From: an uncultured bacterium
Lineage (GTDB): Bacteria; Cyanobacteriota; Vampirovibrionia; Gastranaerophilales; Gastranaerophilaceae
Assembly: GCA_902776035.1 (NCBI GenBank)
Contig: CACYOO010000009.1
Coordinates: 18,502-82,501 of the forward strand
Length of the DNA stretch: 64,000 bases
Reading direction: 5' to 3'
In this document: positions 26,385-35,298 of the stretch, piece after piece
Numbering within the stretch: the stretch's first letter is position 1
Layout of the letters: every line of letters begins with the position of its first letter
Position numbers and translations under genes: made by a program
The notes under the pieces: model-generated
What the model saw: the letters and a program-made list of their open reading frames with translations, nothing else
Told to the model about the DNA's origin: nothing
Database searches by the model: none

Positions 26385-27268
26385 TATTCTTCACCTCCAT
26401 TGACATAGACAGGGATGAAACCTAATAAATACCCTATCGATGTTTTTGTTGATTTTTTTAGTGTAAATATTGGTAGTTCAAATAAGTCGATTGATGATTT
26501 TGTATCTACATACCAAAAGTCTTTATCTCTAACTTCAGCATTTTGTTTTTTTAGAAAATTAATTACATCTTTACGTGCATTATTTTTATCAATATTAAAT
26601 TGTTTTTTATGTTGTCTAGAATATGTATTTACGGTTGATTTAGGATTGTCGAAATAATAATAGTAAACATCTGGAACTGTAACGACAGCATTTGCAAAAT
26701 AAACAGCCTTTATTGTAAATAATTTATCCTCGCAATAAATACCTTCGGGCCATTGAATATTATTCGCATCTAGATAACTTTTTCTATAAATCTTATTTGT
26801 AGGACATTCGTTTTTCCATTGTTGACAAATATCTAGCTTATCTTGTAATTCAGTATATTTATCAACAGTTTGAAGATTTAATCTTAGTTTGAATTTATTT
26901 TTCCCAATTCTAACATTTGTTGCTAATGCAATATCTGAATCATATTTTTTAGCAGTATTGTATAGTCTTTCAAAATAGTTTAAATCTACCCAATCATCTG
27001 AATCTACAAATCCAATATACTCACCAGTTGCAACTTGCATACCTGCGTTTCTAGCAGCACCTTGCTTTTTATTTTCTTGATTGATGATTTTGATTCTATC
27101 ATCTTTTATTGCGTTATCTTGCAAGATTTTTAATGAATTATCAGTAGAACCGTCATTTACGCATATGATTTCAATATTTTTCAATGTTTGGTTAGTCAAA
27201 CTATTCAGGCATTTTTGCAGATACTCTTCTGTGTTATATACAGGTACAATTATGGAAACAGCTACCAT
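26384..27268 (-). CDS. Family 2 glycosyltransferase, 294 aa (first gene of the glycan operon)
   Basis: GT-A motifs: VSIIVPVYNTEEYLQKCLNS, CVNDGSTDNSLKIL, metal site FVDSDDWVDLNY, and IYCEDKLFTIKAVY near residue 180. It is the promoter-proximal gene of the minus-strand run down to 11102. No good ribosome site precedes the ATG; a TATA-rich stretch overlaps it. Being next to glf it could be a galactofuranosyltransferase, but this is only a suggestion. Confidence 0.88.
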   Translation of the reverse strand: MVAVSIIVPVYNTEEYLQKCLNSLTNQTLKNIEIICVNDGSTDNSLKILQDNAIKDDRIKIINQENKKQGAARNAGMQVATGEYIGFVDSDDWVDLNYFERLYNTAKKYDSDIALATNVRIGKNKFKLRLNLQTVDKYTELQDKLDICQQWKNECPTNKIYRKSYLDANNIQWPEGIYCEDKLFTIKAVYFANAVVTVPDVYYYYFDNPKSTVNTYSRQHKKQFNIDKNNARKDVINFLKKQNAEVRDKDFWYVDTKSSIDLFELPIFTLKKSTKTSIGYLLGFIPVYVNGGEE

Positions 27269-27700
27269 TATAAACTTCTAACTTCTTCATCTAATAAGTT
27301 TCATCACTTCTTAATCTCTACACAATTACACTTGTGTTGGAGTAACTCAAAAACCCTTATAAATAGTGAATTATAGAGGTAGAAAGTTTACAAAAATTAA
27401 ACAAACTCAACTAAATTTTAAATATTTAATTAGAAAAAATCTCTTTGTGTTATGATAGTTTTACGATTTCAAACAAAAACAATACAACACAAGTGTAACT
27501 ATATTGCAATATGGCAAGTTTGAAATTCAACAAACAAGAGTCTTTTAGGCTAATTCTAACAAAACTTAACATTAGAAATTTTAATATAAATTTTTAATAT
27601 CTTTATGTTAGAATAAAAATATTATTTAAGATTTATGCAATACAACACAAGTGTAATTTTGTTGTATTGCTTTTTTGTTGAGTTTGGCTCTATATCTGCA
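27269..27700. other. Intergenic region with three copies of a 14-bp repeat
   Basis: This stretch of 432 bases has no gene. CAACACAAGTGTAA occurs at 27485-27498 and 27643-27656 and inverted at 27326-27339. The right copy is built into a terminator hairpin. The region must also hold the promoter of the glycan operon. The spacing next to an integrase gene would suit recombinase or repressor binding sites. Confidence 0.6.
27637..27676 (+). terminator. Rho-independent terminator with repeat in its arm
   Basis: GCAATACAACA pairs perfectly with TGTTGTATTGC across a 12-base loop and is followed by TTTTTT. On the plus strand there is no gene upstream for it to end, so it may stop antisense transcription into the integrase or be part of an element end. 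Confidence 0.6.
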
Positions 27701-28243
27701 TTACAGTATGAAATTATTGTAACTGTTGTCAATCATATCTTGGTCGATACCAATGTATCTGAGAGTTACTTGTGGAGAATAATGATTGAAGATTTTTTGT
27801 AATACTGCGACATCTTTAAACTTTTGGTAGTGGTGGTATCCGAAAGTTTTTCTCAATGTATGCGTACCCACTTTGTAATCAACTCCTGCTATTTCACATG
27901 CAGAATTAATTATGCGATAACATTGTGTCCTTTCCATTCGATTATGAAATCGAGATAAAAATAACGGCTCACTATCTTCTCTGCCTTGAGTAAATTTATC
28001 CAATAGAGGTTTTAGTTTTGTGTTAATTGGGAAACGTTTTGGCTTACCAGTCTTTTTCTCAATCAAATTAATGTAAGATTTGTTTTTTACATCTCCAACA
28101 TTAAGGTTTAGAATGTCTGAAATTCTAAGTCCACAATTTGTTCCGATGACGAAAAATACTAAATCTCTCAATCCTTGTTGTTTCAAAATCTTTTCAATCT
28201 TTTTTAAATCCCTTTTGTTTCTAATAGGTTCAACAATGTTCAT
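27701..28243 (-). CDS. Compact tyrosine recombinase/integrase, 180 aa
   Basis: It holds just the catalytic domain. The first Arg is in GTNCGLRISDIL, H-x-x-R in GTHTLRKTFGYH, the second His in IFNHYSPQVTLRY, and the Tyr nucleophile is probably in LRYIGI. The arm-binding N-terminal domain of long phage integrases is absent, as in short integrases of some phages. AAGGAG precedes the ATG. It lies at the edge of the prophage remnant next to the triple 14-bp repeat. All catalytic residues appear intact. Confidence 0.88.
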   Translation of the reverse strand: MNIVEPIRNKRDLKKIEKILKQQGLRDLVFFVIGTNCGLRISDILNLNVGDVKNKSYINLIEKKTGKPKRFPINTKLKPLLDKFTQGREDSEPLFLSRFHNRMERTQCYRIINSACEIAGVDYKVGTHTLRKTFGYHHYQKFKDVAVLQKIFNHYSPQVTLRYIGIDQDMIDNSYNNFIL

Positions 28244-28289
28244 AACTTCTCCTTTCTTGATGTTCCTAACTTTTTAAAATTCAACTTTT

Positions 28290-28736
28290 TTATTTTAAAA
28301 AAAACGTAGTTTCATCAATAATCTCGGCAAAATCGTCATCCGTAAGTTGTAAGTAAGGTCTTGCAGGTATCTCTGCTTTGTGTCCTTTGCCTGACTGTCC
28401 TCCAAGTTGATGAATTGCTGCATAATCAAGATTTGAACCAATAACAGCAGAATTATCGTCATAATAAGTGTTTACTGACGATGCGAGTTGACCTGTAACT
28501 TGCAGGATTAAACCCGGATACGTTCCTTTTTTCTTACGTTGTTTTTTAGTTGATTCTGCTAAATCTTGCCACTTAGGTCTGCCTTCTTCTTTAAAATTTT
28601 CTTCAGTAGAATAGGCAAAAATACCTGCGATGTTTTTCATTAACGGTCGCAGGTTTTCGCCCCTCGTTGCTAAATCAAGAAGTTTTTTATTTACTTCTTT
28701 GTTATCAATTTTGATTTCAATTGGTTCATCTACCAT
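28290..28736 (-). CDS. Phage virion morphogenesis (gpG-like) protein, 148 aa
   Basis: It matches the Mu gpG/tail completion-like family: EVNKKLLDLATRGENLRPLM, FKEEGRPKWQDLAESTKKQR, ILQVTGQLASSV, YAAIHQLGG and PARPYLQLTDDD are in the family order. It takes part in head or tail assembly of Mu-like phages. Its start overlaps the adenine methylase gene by 11 bases. No terminase, portal or tail genes are present, so this is a leftover segment of a prophage. Confidence 0.85.
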   Translation of the reverse strand: MVDEPIEIKIDNKEVNKKLLDLATRGENLRPLMKNIAGIFAYSTEENFKEEGRPKWQDLAESTKKQRKKKGTYPGLILQVTGQLASSVNTYYDDNSAVIGSNLDYAAIHQLGGQSGKGHKAEIPARPYLQLTDDDFAEIIDETTFFLK

Positions 28737-29541
28737 TATTGAAAATCTCTTTTATTGGATAATTTGCAATTAAAAGCTCTTTGAAGATTTTATTTTCACG
28801 ATTAGTTCCCTCTCTATTGTTGATACCGTTTAATCGTTCTACTTCAACCATTTCAAAGCCTTTGTATAATTCTCTGATTTTGGGTGAATCATCGTAAGAG
28901 AGCAAAAATCTACCCTTGATATTTTTCAAAGTATCTCTTAATCGTTCGTGGTCAAAGTCAGCAGTAGACGTTACAGCATAACCACAGCCTTTAGAATATG
29001 GAGGATCACAGTAGAAGAAAGCACCTTCAAAATCGTATTGATTGATTAATTTTTCAAAGTCACGATTTTCAATCATAACCTTATCTAATCGTTGGTGAAT
29101 TGCATCAATTTTATCTAATACATTTCGTTGTGATTTACTTGCACCACCACAAGATTTTTTAACTGTACCAAAAGTTTCTCCACGACCACCAAAAGAACGT
29201 GTAATCAAGAAGTAGAATTGAACAGCTCTTTGAATATCAGTAAAAGGTTTTGCATTCAAATATTGCAAGAACATTTCACGAGAACCCAATAAGTATTTGT
29301 ATTCCTCTTTAAAGGCATTCGGATGGTATTTAACTATTCGGAATAAATTTACTAATCTTCCATCTAAGTCGTTGTATATCTCTAAGTCTGCCCATCTTTG
29401 CTTGTAGAATAAAATCCAACCCCCACCACCAAATGGTTCAATGTAAGATTTAATGTCTGTAGGAATCAACGGTTCGATAGTCTTTCTTAATAGCCTTTTT
29501 CCTCCAACCCAATTAATTAAAGATTTTTTATCAATAGTCAT
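28726..29541 (-). CDS. Phage-type DNA adenine methyltransferase (D12 class), 271 aa
   Basis: SAM-binding motif: SYIEPFGGGGWILF near residue 38. Catalytic motif IV: FFYCDPPYSKGCGY near residue 175. The N-terminal WVGGKR and the block IYNDLDGRLVNLFRIVKYHP are typical of Dam/D12 enzymes. Phages use such methylases to escape host restriction. It lacks a partner nuclease gene. It is followed by gpG and preceded by the MuF gene in the same direction. Confidence 0.9.
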   Translation of the reverse strand: MTIDKKSLINWVGGKRLLRKTIEPLIPTDIKSYIEPFGGGGWILFYKQRWADLEIYNDLDGRLVNLFRIVKYHPNAFKEEYKYLLGSREMFLQYLNAKPFTDIQRAVQFYFLITRSFGGRGETFGTVKKSCGGASKSQRNVLDKIDAIHQRLDKVMIENRDFEKLINQYDFEGAFFYCDPPYSKGCGYAVTSTADFDHERLRDTLKNIKGRFLLSYDDSPKIRELYKGFEMVEVERLNGINNREGTNRENKIFKELLIANYPIKEIFNNGR

Positions 29542-29586
29542 ATTATCTCCTGTTTAAGTTATGTTCAAATGCTGTTCAATGAGGGT

Positions 29587-30345
29587 TCAAATTTCGTTCA
29601 GACCAGATGCAGGATTGTGAGACCAACCAACATCAGGTGCAATTCTTTTACCTGTTAAGGGATCTGTGTAGACAGTAACAGGTTTATACTCCCCAGATTT
29701 TTTAGAAACGAGATGTAGTTCTTGGGATAAATTTCCATCTGAGTTATATGGGGTAATTCTTTTTTGTTTTACGTTTCTTTCAGATAGTGCATTAACTCTA
29801 CACCTACAACGCCAACCATTTGGTGGGTAAAAACTTCTCCAAAAAGGATCATCATATCTATAAACTAAACCATTTAACATTGCGTGTTCTGGTCTTGTTC
29901 TTGAATCCATAACGGCAACGTATTCCCAGTAAGGACGATTGTCGGTGTTATCCATTTGAGTTTTGTATCGTCCTGTCATATATGCAGTTTGCATATTTAC
30001 TGAATAAATGGTTTTAAGTCGATACATAGAACCAAGTTGAACTTTTTCGGAATTACCTTTTGAATCAACTACAATTTGTTCTCCCCACCAACCTTTTTTC
30101 TGAAGAGTAGGTTTAAGCTCTTTTTGAAAAGACTGAAAAGTTTTACCTTCCTCTAGAGCTTTATCTAATGCTGAACGAATATCTTTTAAAATATCCTCTC
30201 GCATTACTTTTGCAACAGTAAAGGATTTTTTGTGCGCATCTTGCCAAAGTTCGTACCAATCCCAAGTGAACGTATTACTTTTCTTTTTGAAATATTTAAT
30301 AGCAAGAGCAGGTGCGAGTTTGAATAAACTTTTAAGCTCTACCAT
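29587..30345 (-). CDS. Phage Mu F-like minor head protein, 252 aa
   Basis: The SPP1 gp7/MuF domain is visible in the C-terminal half: YWEYVAVMDSRTRPEHAMLN, PFWRSFYPPNGWRCRCRV. The N-terminal helical part (YELWQDAHKKSFTVAKV) matches MuF proteins. It helps assemble phage heads and is thought to be injected with DNA. It has no C-terminal toxin extension, while a MuF-C-like domain is encoded alone at 7366-7983. I start at ATG 30345 with GAGG upstream rather than the TTG two codons earlier. It overlaps the C5 methylase stop. Confidence 0.87.
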   Translation of the reverse strand: MVELKSLFKLAPALAIKYFKKKSNTFTWDWYELWQDAHKKSFTVAKVMREDILKDIRSALDKALEEGKTFQSFQKELKPTLQKKGWWGEQIVVDSKGNSEKVQLGSMYRLKTIYSVNMQTAYMTGRYKTQMDNTDNRPYWEYVAVMDSRTRPEHAMLNGLVYRYDDPFWRSFYPPNGWRCRCRVNALSERNVKQKRITPYNSDGNLSQELHLVSKKSGEYKPVTVYTDPLTGKRIAPDVGWSHNPASGLNEI

Positions 30346-31140
30346 TCTCAACCTCTGCTATTTTTTCAGCAATAGTTTGAGCAACATTTACGGTAATTGC
30401 ATTTCCCGCCATTTTGTATAATTGCGCATCAGAAATGCCAAGTTCTCTTGCTTGTTGAATCATTCCATCCGGAAAGCCTTGTAGTCTAAAACATTCTGTT
30501 GGAGTTAATCGTCTTATCCTGTATCCATCAATCGTTCCCATATTGCAATGAGTGTCCAAAGTTTGCGAACACCCTTTACCAACTCTACCTCTGCGAGTGG
30601 TAGAATTTGGGTATGCTAAAGCAATACCATCTCCAACTTTTGCAATATCATAACCTTTTTTCGTACCGTTTCTAATTTTCATCAATGGTGTATCACCACC
30701 GACTTTTAATGTTTCAACGATATTTGATTCTTTGTATTTATTGAATCTTGGTTTATTGATACAGTATAATCCTGTTTTACCACTTCCTGCGTTTGCAACT
30801 AAGCAAGAACCAACACCATCAGTTGTATAAATTCTTGAACCTTGTGAGTTTCCAACAGTTTCTTGAATTTGGTTTAAGCCGACTTTGACAGTATTCTTTG
30901 AATCGCCTCCGATGAAAGGAAATATTTTTCCGATACATTCTCCTCCAAGACATCCGACAATGTACACTCTTTCCCTGTTTTGAGGAACGCCGAAGAACTT
31001 AGAATTAAGAACCTGCCATTGCACTTGATACCCAATGTCGGTGAGAACTTTAATGATAGTTGCGAAAGTTCTTCCACGGTCGTGGTTAAGTAAGCCTTTA
31101 ACGTTTTCGAGAATAATATATTTGCAATACCTATTTGCTT
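30332..31140 (-). pseudogene. Truncated DNA cytosine-C5 methyltransferase
   Basis: The frame retains motif VI (KYIILENVKGLLNHDRGRTF), motif VIII (FFGVPQNRERVYIVG), RRLTPTECFRLQGFP and motif X (MAGNAITVNVAQTI). It lacks the N-terminal SAM site and the catalytic Pro-Cys motif IV, so it cannot be active. The methylase-like reading fades about 31140 and runs into sequence that, on the other strand, encodes the acyltransferase fragment. This is the right-hand break point of the accessory block. The internal GTG at 31024 is not a real start. Confidence 0.8.
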
Positions 31141-31144
31141 TATA

Positions 31145-31720
31145 TTGGGTTTTTGTTTACCGCATCATAATAATGTATTAACTCAAAACGGAAATTTTTT
31201 AAGCTATGACATAGCATTTGTTGCTGCTGGATTTATGCTCATTGGTTCACTTGTAAAACCATATATAAAAAAACTTGTGGATATTAAAAATATTTATTTG
31301 ATAATGTTAATGATATTTTTAGGTTTACTGTTTATATGCGGTTTTAGTTTTACGGATTATACACATGAGTTTATGCTAATGGCAAATGCCACTTATACAA
31401 ATATACCTGCGTTCTTGTTCTGTTCACTAACCGGAAGTTTTTGCACCATATTAGCTGGAATATTAATATATAAATTACCTATAAAAAAACGAATACTTAA
31501 CTTTTTAGGACAAAATACATTAGCCATATTTTTGCTGCATAGACATATTGTTGTTGCGTTTTTAACTTTTTTACAAACAAATACAACTCTAAGCCGTTTA
31601 TCTATCAATACAATTATAACATTAATTGCATTGATTATTTCTTCTTTACTTGTTGTATTAATAAATAAATATGCTCCTATAATGTTTGGTAAAACAAATA
31701 CTGCTATAGAAAAAGATTAA
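31145..31720 (+). pseudogene. 3' fragment of an acyltransferase-3 family gene
   Basis: About 190 residues with five or more membrane helices: YDIAFVAAGFMLIGSLVKPY, NIYLIMLMIFLGLLFICGFS, FCSLTGSFCTILAGILIY, LNFLGQNTLAIFLLHRHIV and ITLIALIISSLLVVLINKYA. The block S/G-Q-N-T-L-x-I-F-L-L-H is characteristic of the end of Acyl_transf_3 proteins. There is no proper start codon; the frame runs on upstream to 31094 through the broken methylase. It probably belongs with the 5' fragment at 7117-7227. Confidence 0.65.
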
Positions 31721-31750
31721 AAATCTCGATATAAGGGGTTTAGTAACAGT

Positions 31751-32332
31751 TTATAAGTTATTTAACCAATTTATAATTTGTTCTTTTACTAGGAAAATTC
31801 CGTTTTCAAACATAAATAAATGCTTTTTTATTTCTTTTGCATTTGTTAAATCTTTAAATTCATTCCATACTTTCTTTTTGAAAGCACCTCCGGAGTATGT
31901 AAAAATAGGAATTAATACTTTATTTTCAAAATTGTTATTTTTTAAAAAATACTCCATTGGTAGTGATATAGAAGAATTCCAAATAGGCGATGCCGTAAAA
32001 ATAATGTCATAATCTGATATATCAATTTTCTCTATTTGGGGCAAATAACCTTCTCTTATTTGTTTTCTTACAAGCTTTGACATTTTAAAAATATTTTTTG
32101 GATATTTTTCAGTTAATTCAATCTCTTTTAAATCTCCGGATACGATTGAATGAAGCTTTTCTGCAACATTTTTAGTATTACCGCCATTTGAATAATAAAC
32201 AGTTAATATTTTTTTATTTGAGAAAATTTCTTTGTTTTTGTATTCAATATTTTTTAATTTAATTATTTTTGAAACAATAACTAATATTAACAAAAATAAT
32301 ATAACGCATATAATATAAAATAAAATATTCAT
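31751..32332 (-). CDS. Membrane-anchored flavodoxin-like protein, 193 aa
   Basis: An N-terminal helix (FYIICVILFLLILVIVSKII) anchors a flavodoxin fold with the FMN phosphate loop TVYYSNGGNTKNVAEKL near residue 45. Further blocks are DYDIIFTASPIWNSSISLPM and FTYSGGAF around the second flavin loop. Family members carry electrons at low potential. GGAG precedes the ATG. It lies next to preA in the same direction, so a redox link is possible but not established. A lipoprotein-type Cys is not present. Confidence 0.85.
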   Translation of the reverse strand: MNILFYIICVILFLLILVIVSKIIKLKNIEYKNKEIFSNKKILTVYYSNGGNTKNVAEKLHSIVSGDLKEIELTEKYPKNIFKMSKLVRKQIREGYLPQIEKIDISDYDIIFTASPIWNSSISLPMEYFLKNNNFENKVLIPIFTYSGGAFKKKVWNEFKDLTNAKEIKKHLFMFENGIFLVKEQIINWLNNL

Positions 32333-32354
32333 ATAATTACTCCATTTATATTAT

Positions 32355-33536
32355 TTAGCAACACATTTTTATGGCTTCTTTAGGGCATATATGACTGCAT
32401 AGTGAACATCCAACGCATTGTTCTTTATTAATGCACAAACTTTCTTTATCAATACTCAATGCGTTATATTCTGATTCGGAGCATATTTTTGCACATTTCC
32501 CGCATTTTATACACTTTTCTTTATCAATCAAAGGATAAAGGTGATTTTTCTTATTTAGTTTTTCGTGTGATGTAATTTTTTTAATTGCAATATTTTTTAA
32601 TTCTGATATATTTTTAAATCCTTTAGTTTCTAAATAATTCAATAAGCCCGACTTTAGATTATTTATTATTCCGTATCCGTTAATCATAACTTCTGTACAA
32701 ATTTGTACAGCATCAGAACCAAGAGCTATATATTGTGCTGCATCTTCCCAATTGGATATTCCTCCCATACCAAGTATTGGCAAATTGGAATTCTGTCTTA
32801 TTTGAGCAACACATTTAAATCCTATTGGTTTAACAGCTTCACCCGATAATCCTCCATAGGTAGAATGTCCATCAATGTTAAGAACCGGCTCTAGTGTATC
32901 CAAATTAATACCCATAAAACCTTGCACCGTATTGATTGCTGCTAATCCGTCTGCACCTGCTTTTTCAACTGCGTTTGCAATCCATGTTATATTTGTTACA
33001 TTTGGTGTTAATTTTACAAAAACAGGTTTTTGGGCAACGGCTTTTACCCAAGAGGTAATAAGATTTGATATTTCTGCACTTGTTCCTATTGCCATTCCAA
33101 TATTCTTTTCAGGCATTCCGTGCGGGCAGGAAAAATTAAGTTCAAATGCATCTATTGGAGTATTGTTAAATGTTTTAACAAGGTTTTGCCATTCTTCACA
33201 TTCAACAGGTGCCATTATACTTGCAATTATAACTTTTGAAGGATATTTTTCCTTAAGATATTTAATCCCATCTACCCAATATTGAATTGTTTTGTGGCTC
33301 AAAAGTTCTATATTTTGAAGGCAGATTATTTTCCCTTTTTCTTTAATTGTTGCATAACGAGGACTTGCTTCAACCATTTCCAAATCATCAGGAGTTATGG
33401 TTTTTAGGACAGCACCTCCCCAACCCATTTCAAAGGATTTATCTATACTTTCTATTGATGCTGTAGGTGGTGCGGAAGCCAATAAAAATGGATTTTCAAA
33501 TTCTATTCCTAATATTGATGTTTTTAATGTAGCCAT
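32355..33536 (-). CDS. preA: NAD-dependent dihydropyrimidine dehydrogenase, PreA subunit, 393 aa
   Basis: A dihydroorotate-dehydrogenase-like FMN barrel (residues 1-300: FENPFLLASAPPTASIE, AFELNFSCPHGMPEKN, LPILGMGGISNWEDA) is followed by two C-terminal [4Fe-4S] clusters (CIKCGKCAKIC and CVGCSLCSHIC). With PreT it reduces uracil and thymine; PreT is not in the window. The start is ATG 33536, with AGGAA seven bases upstream, not the ATG five codons earlier. The cysteine of NFSCPHG is the expected catalytic acid. Confidence 0.92.
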   Translation of the reverse strand: MATLKTSILGIEFENPFLLASAPPTASIESIDKSFEMGWGGAVLKTITPDDLEMVEASPRYATIKEKGKIICLQNIELLSHKTIQYWVDGIKYLKEKYPSKVIIASIMAPVECEEWQNLVKTFNNTPIDAFELNFSCPHGMPEKNIGMAIGTSAEISNLITSWVKAVAQKPVFVKLTPNVTNITWIANAVEKAGADGLAAINTVQGFMGINLDTLEPVLNIDGHSTYGGLSGEAVKPIGFKCVAQIRQNSNLPILGMGGISNWEDAAQYIALGSDAVQICTEVMINGYGIINNLKSGLLNYLETKGFKNISELKNIAIKKITSHEKLNKKNHLYPLIDKEKCIKCGKCAKICSESEYNALSIDKESLCINKEQCVGCSLCSHICPKEAIKMCC

Positions 33537-33605
33537 ATATGATTTCCTCATATTTTATACACTTTTAATTTTCATATACTAACATAAAAATTTATAAGTT
33601 TTTTA

Positions 33606-34697
33606 TTAAATTTCTAAACTGCCGTTCTTTATTTTGAAAAGAGAAATATCGTTTAAAAATTCTTTGCTAAAAAGTAATGTGTCAACAGACGTTATAATTG
33701 TTTGTGTATCTTTATCTATAGAATTAAGTAAGTAATTCTGTCTTAAATCATCTAATTCTGCTAAAACATCATCAAGTAATAATATTGGAGAAATATCTGT
33801 CTTTTCTTTAATAATATTTAATTCTGCAGATTTTAATGCTAAAACGACAGTTCTTTGTTGTCCTTGAGATGCAAATTTTGTTGCATCTTTATCGTTTGTT
33901 AAGAAAATAACATCATCTCTGTGAGGCCCTATTAGAGATTGCCCTCGTCTTATTTCTTCATCATAGTTATCTTTTAATGCTTGTTTATAATTTTCACAAA
34001 TTTGTTCAATATTATCATTAATAGGAAATGTAGTTTTATAATAAATATTTAAAGTTTCATCATTAGAAATCTCTAAATGTTTTATCTTTGCTATATTTGA
34101 TATTTCATTCAAATATTTATTGCGTAAAAATACAATATTTGCTCCTGTTATAGACATTTGTTCATTATAAACATCCATTAAACCGTAATCAAATTTATCA
34201 CTTTTCAATAAATTATTTTTTTGAATACGTAATTTTTCATATTTATTTAACCTGTCCTCATATAATGGATATATTTGAAATATTGCGTTATCAAGCCAAT
34301 TTCTTCTATTTTCAGGAGTACCTCTTAATAATAGTAAATCTTCGTTTGAAAATATAACAGTTTTTAATATACCTCTAAAATCTTTTATGGTTGATTTTAC
34401 TCCGTTAATTTTAAATGTTTTTTTACCTGTTTCATCAATATAATAATTTAATTGTATTTCAGTTGAATTTTTTTCCAACAATGCACAAATATTCATATTG
34501 TCTTTGCCAAACTCAATCAAATCAGAAATTTTAGATGTTCTCATAGATTTTAAGCAAGATAAAAAATATATACTTTCTAAAATGTTAGTTTTACCCTGTG
34601 CATTTTTGCCTATTATAATGTTTTTGTAATTATTAAAATTTAATTCTATGTTTTCACAATTTCTGTAATTTTTTAATTTTAAATTTGTTATTTTCAT
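33606..34697 (-). CDS. recF: DNA replication and repair protein RecF, 363 aa
   Basis: An SMC-like ATPase that helps load RecA at gaps. The P-loop is IIGKNAQGKTNILESIYFLS near residue 34, and SMRTSKISDLIEFG follows. The signature region is FASQGQQRTVVLALKSAEL, and Walker B is PILLLDDVLAELD. The length is typical. TATAAT lies exactly six bases before the ATG with no ribosome site, so the mRNA is probably leaderless. The usual dnaA-dnaN neighbours are absent here; it sits downstream of the dnaJ run. Confidence 0.95.
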   Translation of the reverse strand: MKITNLKLKNYRNCENIELNFNNYKNIIIGKNAQGKTNILESIYFLSCLKSMRTSKISDLIEFGKDNMNICALLEKNSTEIQLNYYIDETGKKTFKINGVKSTIKDFRGILKTVIFSNEDLLLLRGTPENRRNWLDNAIFQIYPLYEDRLNKYEKLRIQKNNLLKSDKFDYGLMDVYNEQMSITGANIVFLRNKYLNEISNIAKIKHLEISNDETLNIYYKTTFPINDNIEQICENYKQALKDNYDEEIRRGQSLIGPHRDDVIFLTNDKDATKFASQGQQRTVVLALKSAELNIIKEKTDISPILLLDDVLAELDDLRQNYLLNSIDKDTQTIITSVDTLLFSKEFLNDISLFKIKNGSLEI

Positions 34698-34703
34698 AAA
34701 AAA

Positions 34704-34709
34704 ATTATA
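34704..34709 (-). promoter_or_regulatory. -10 box TATAAT of recF, leaderless spacing
   Basis: A consensus TATAAT is followed by six T residues and then the recF ATG. This is the clearest consensus example of the pattern in the window. Confidence 0.6.
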
Positions 34710-34734
34710 CAGTAAAAATCGTGTTTATTAAAAA

Positions 34735-35298
34735 TTAATCTTCGTTTTTTCTTGCTATTAATAAGCCGGCAGGTAAATCTAATATTTCAGATTGGTATTT
34801 AGGATTACCAAATATTGCATCAAGAAATGGCTTTACTTTTTGCGAATGAGATGTTACGTTGTCTGCCGTAATAATACCGCCACGCTTTATATGATTATCA
34901 AGAATTTTAAAATAATCGAGATATTGTCCTTTATTTGCATCAATAAACGCAAAATCGATTACTTCTTTTTCGGGTATTTCTTCCAAAATTTCTATTGCAG
35001 AACCCTGTTTAACGGTTATTATATCTGATAATCCACACATTTTAAAGTTTTCTTTTGCCGGTATAATCCTTTTTTCATAAAACTCAATTGTTGTCAGGTG
35101 TCCGCCTGTTTCTACTAAACCCTTTGCAAGCCAAATTCCTGAATATCCGTTTGATGTTCCTACTTCATAAGCATTTTTTATATTGGCTGTCTTTATTATA
35201 AGGTTTAGGAAATTCCCTGTTTCTCTGGCGATATTCCAAAAGTCATCCTGCGTTTTTTCAAGATTTTTTAAAACTGTTTCTGTCGTACTGTCAAACAT
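34735..35298 (-). CDS. SAM-dependent O-methyltransferase, CCoAOMT-like, 187 aa
   Basis: Class I Rossmann methyltransferase: motif I KNAYEVGTSNGYSGIWLAKG near residue 42, LTTIEFYEKRI, then IDFAFIDANKGQYLDYF (metal-site acid) and RGGIITADNVTSHSQKV. The order and the short length match the metal-dependent caffeoyl-CoA O-methyltransferase-like family of bacteria. Natural substrate unknown. It starts directly after the end of the beta-propeller gene, as part of the grpE-dnaJ transcription unit. Confidence 0.88.
   Translation of the reverse strand: MFDSTTETVLKNLEKTQDDFWNIARETGNFLNLIIKTANIKNAYEVGTSNGYSGIWLAKGLVETGGHLTTIEFYEKRIIPAKENFKMCGLSDIITVKQGSAIEILEEIPEKEVIDFAFIDANKGQYLDYFKILDNHIKRGGIITADNVTSHSQKVKPFLDAIFGNPKYQSEILDLPAGLLIARKNED

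Noticed and set aside
30332..31024. C5 methylase as an intact gene starting at 31024
   Set aside because: Methylase motifs continue upstream of that GTG (ENVKGLL), and the catalytic motif is missing altogether, so it is a truncated gene.
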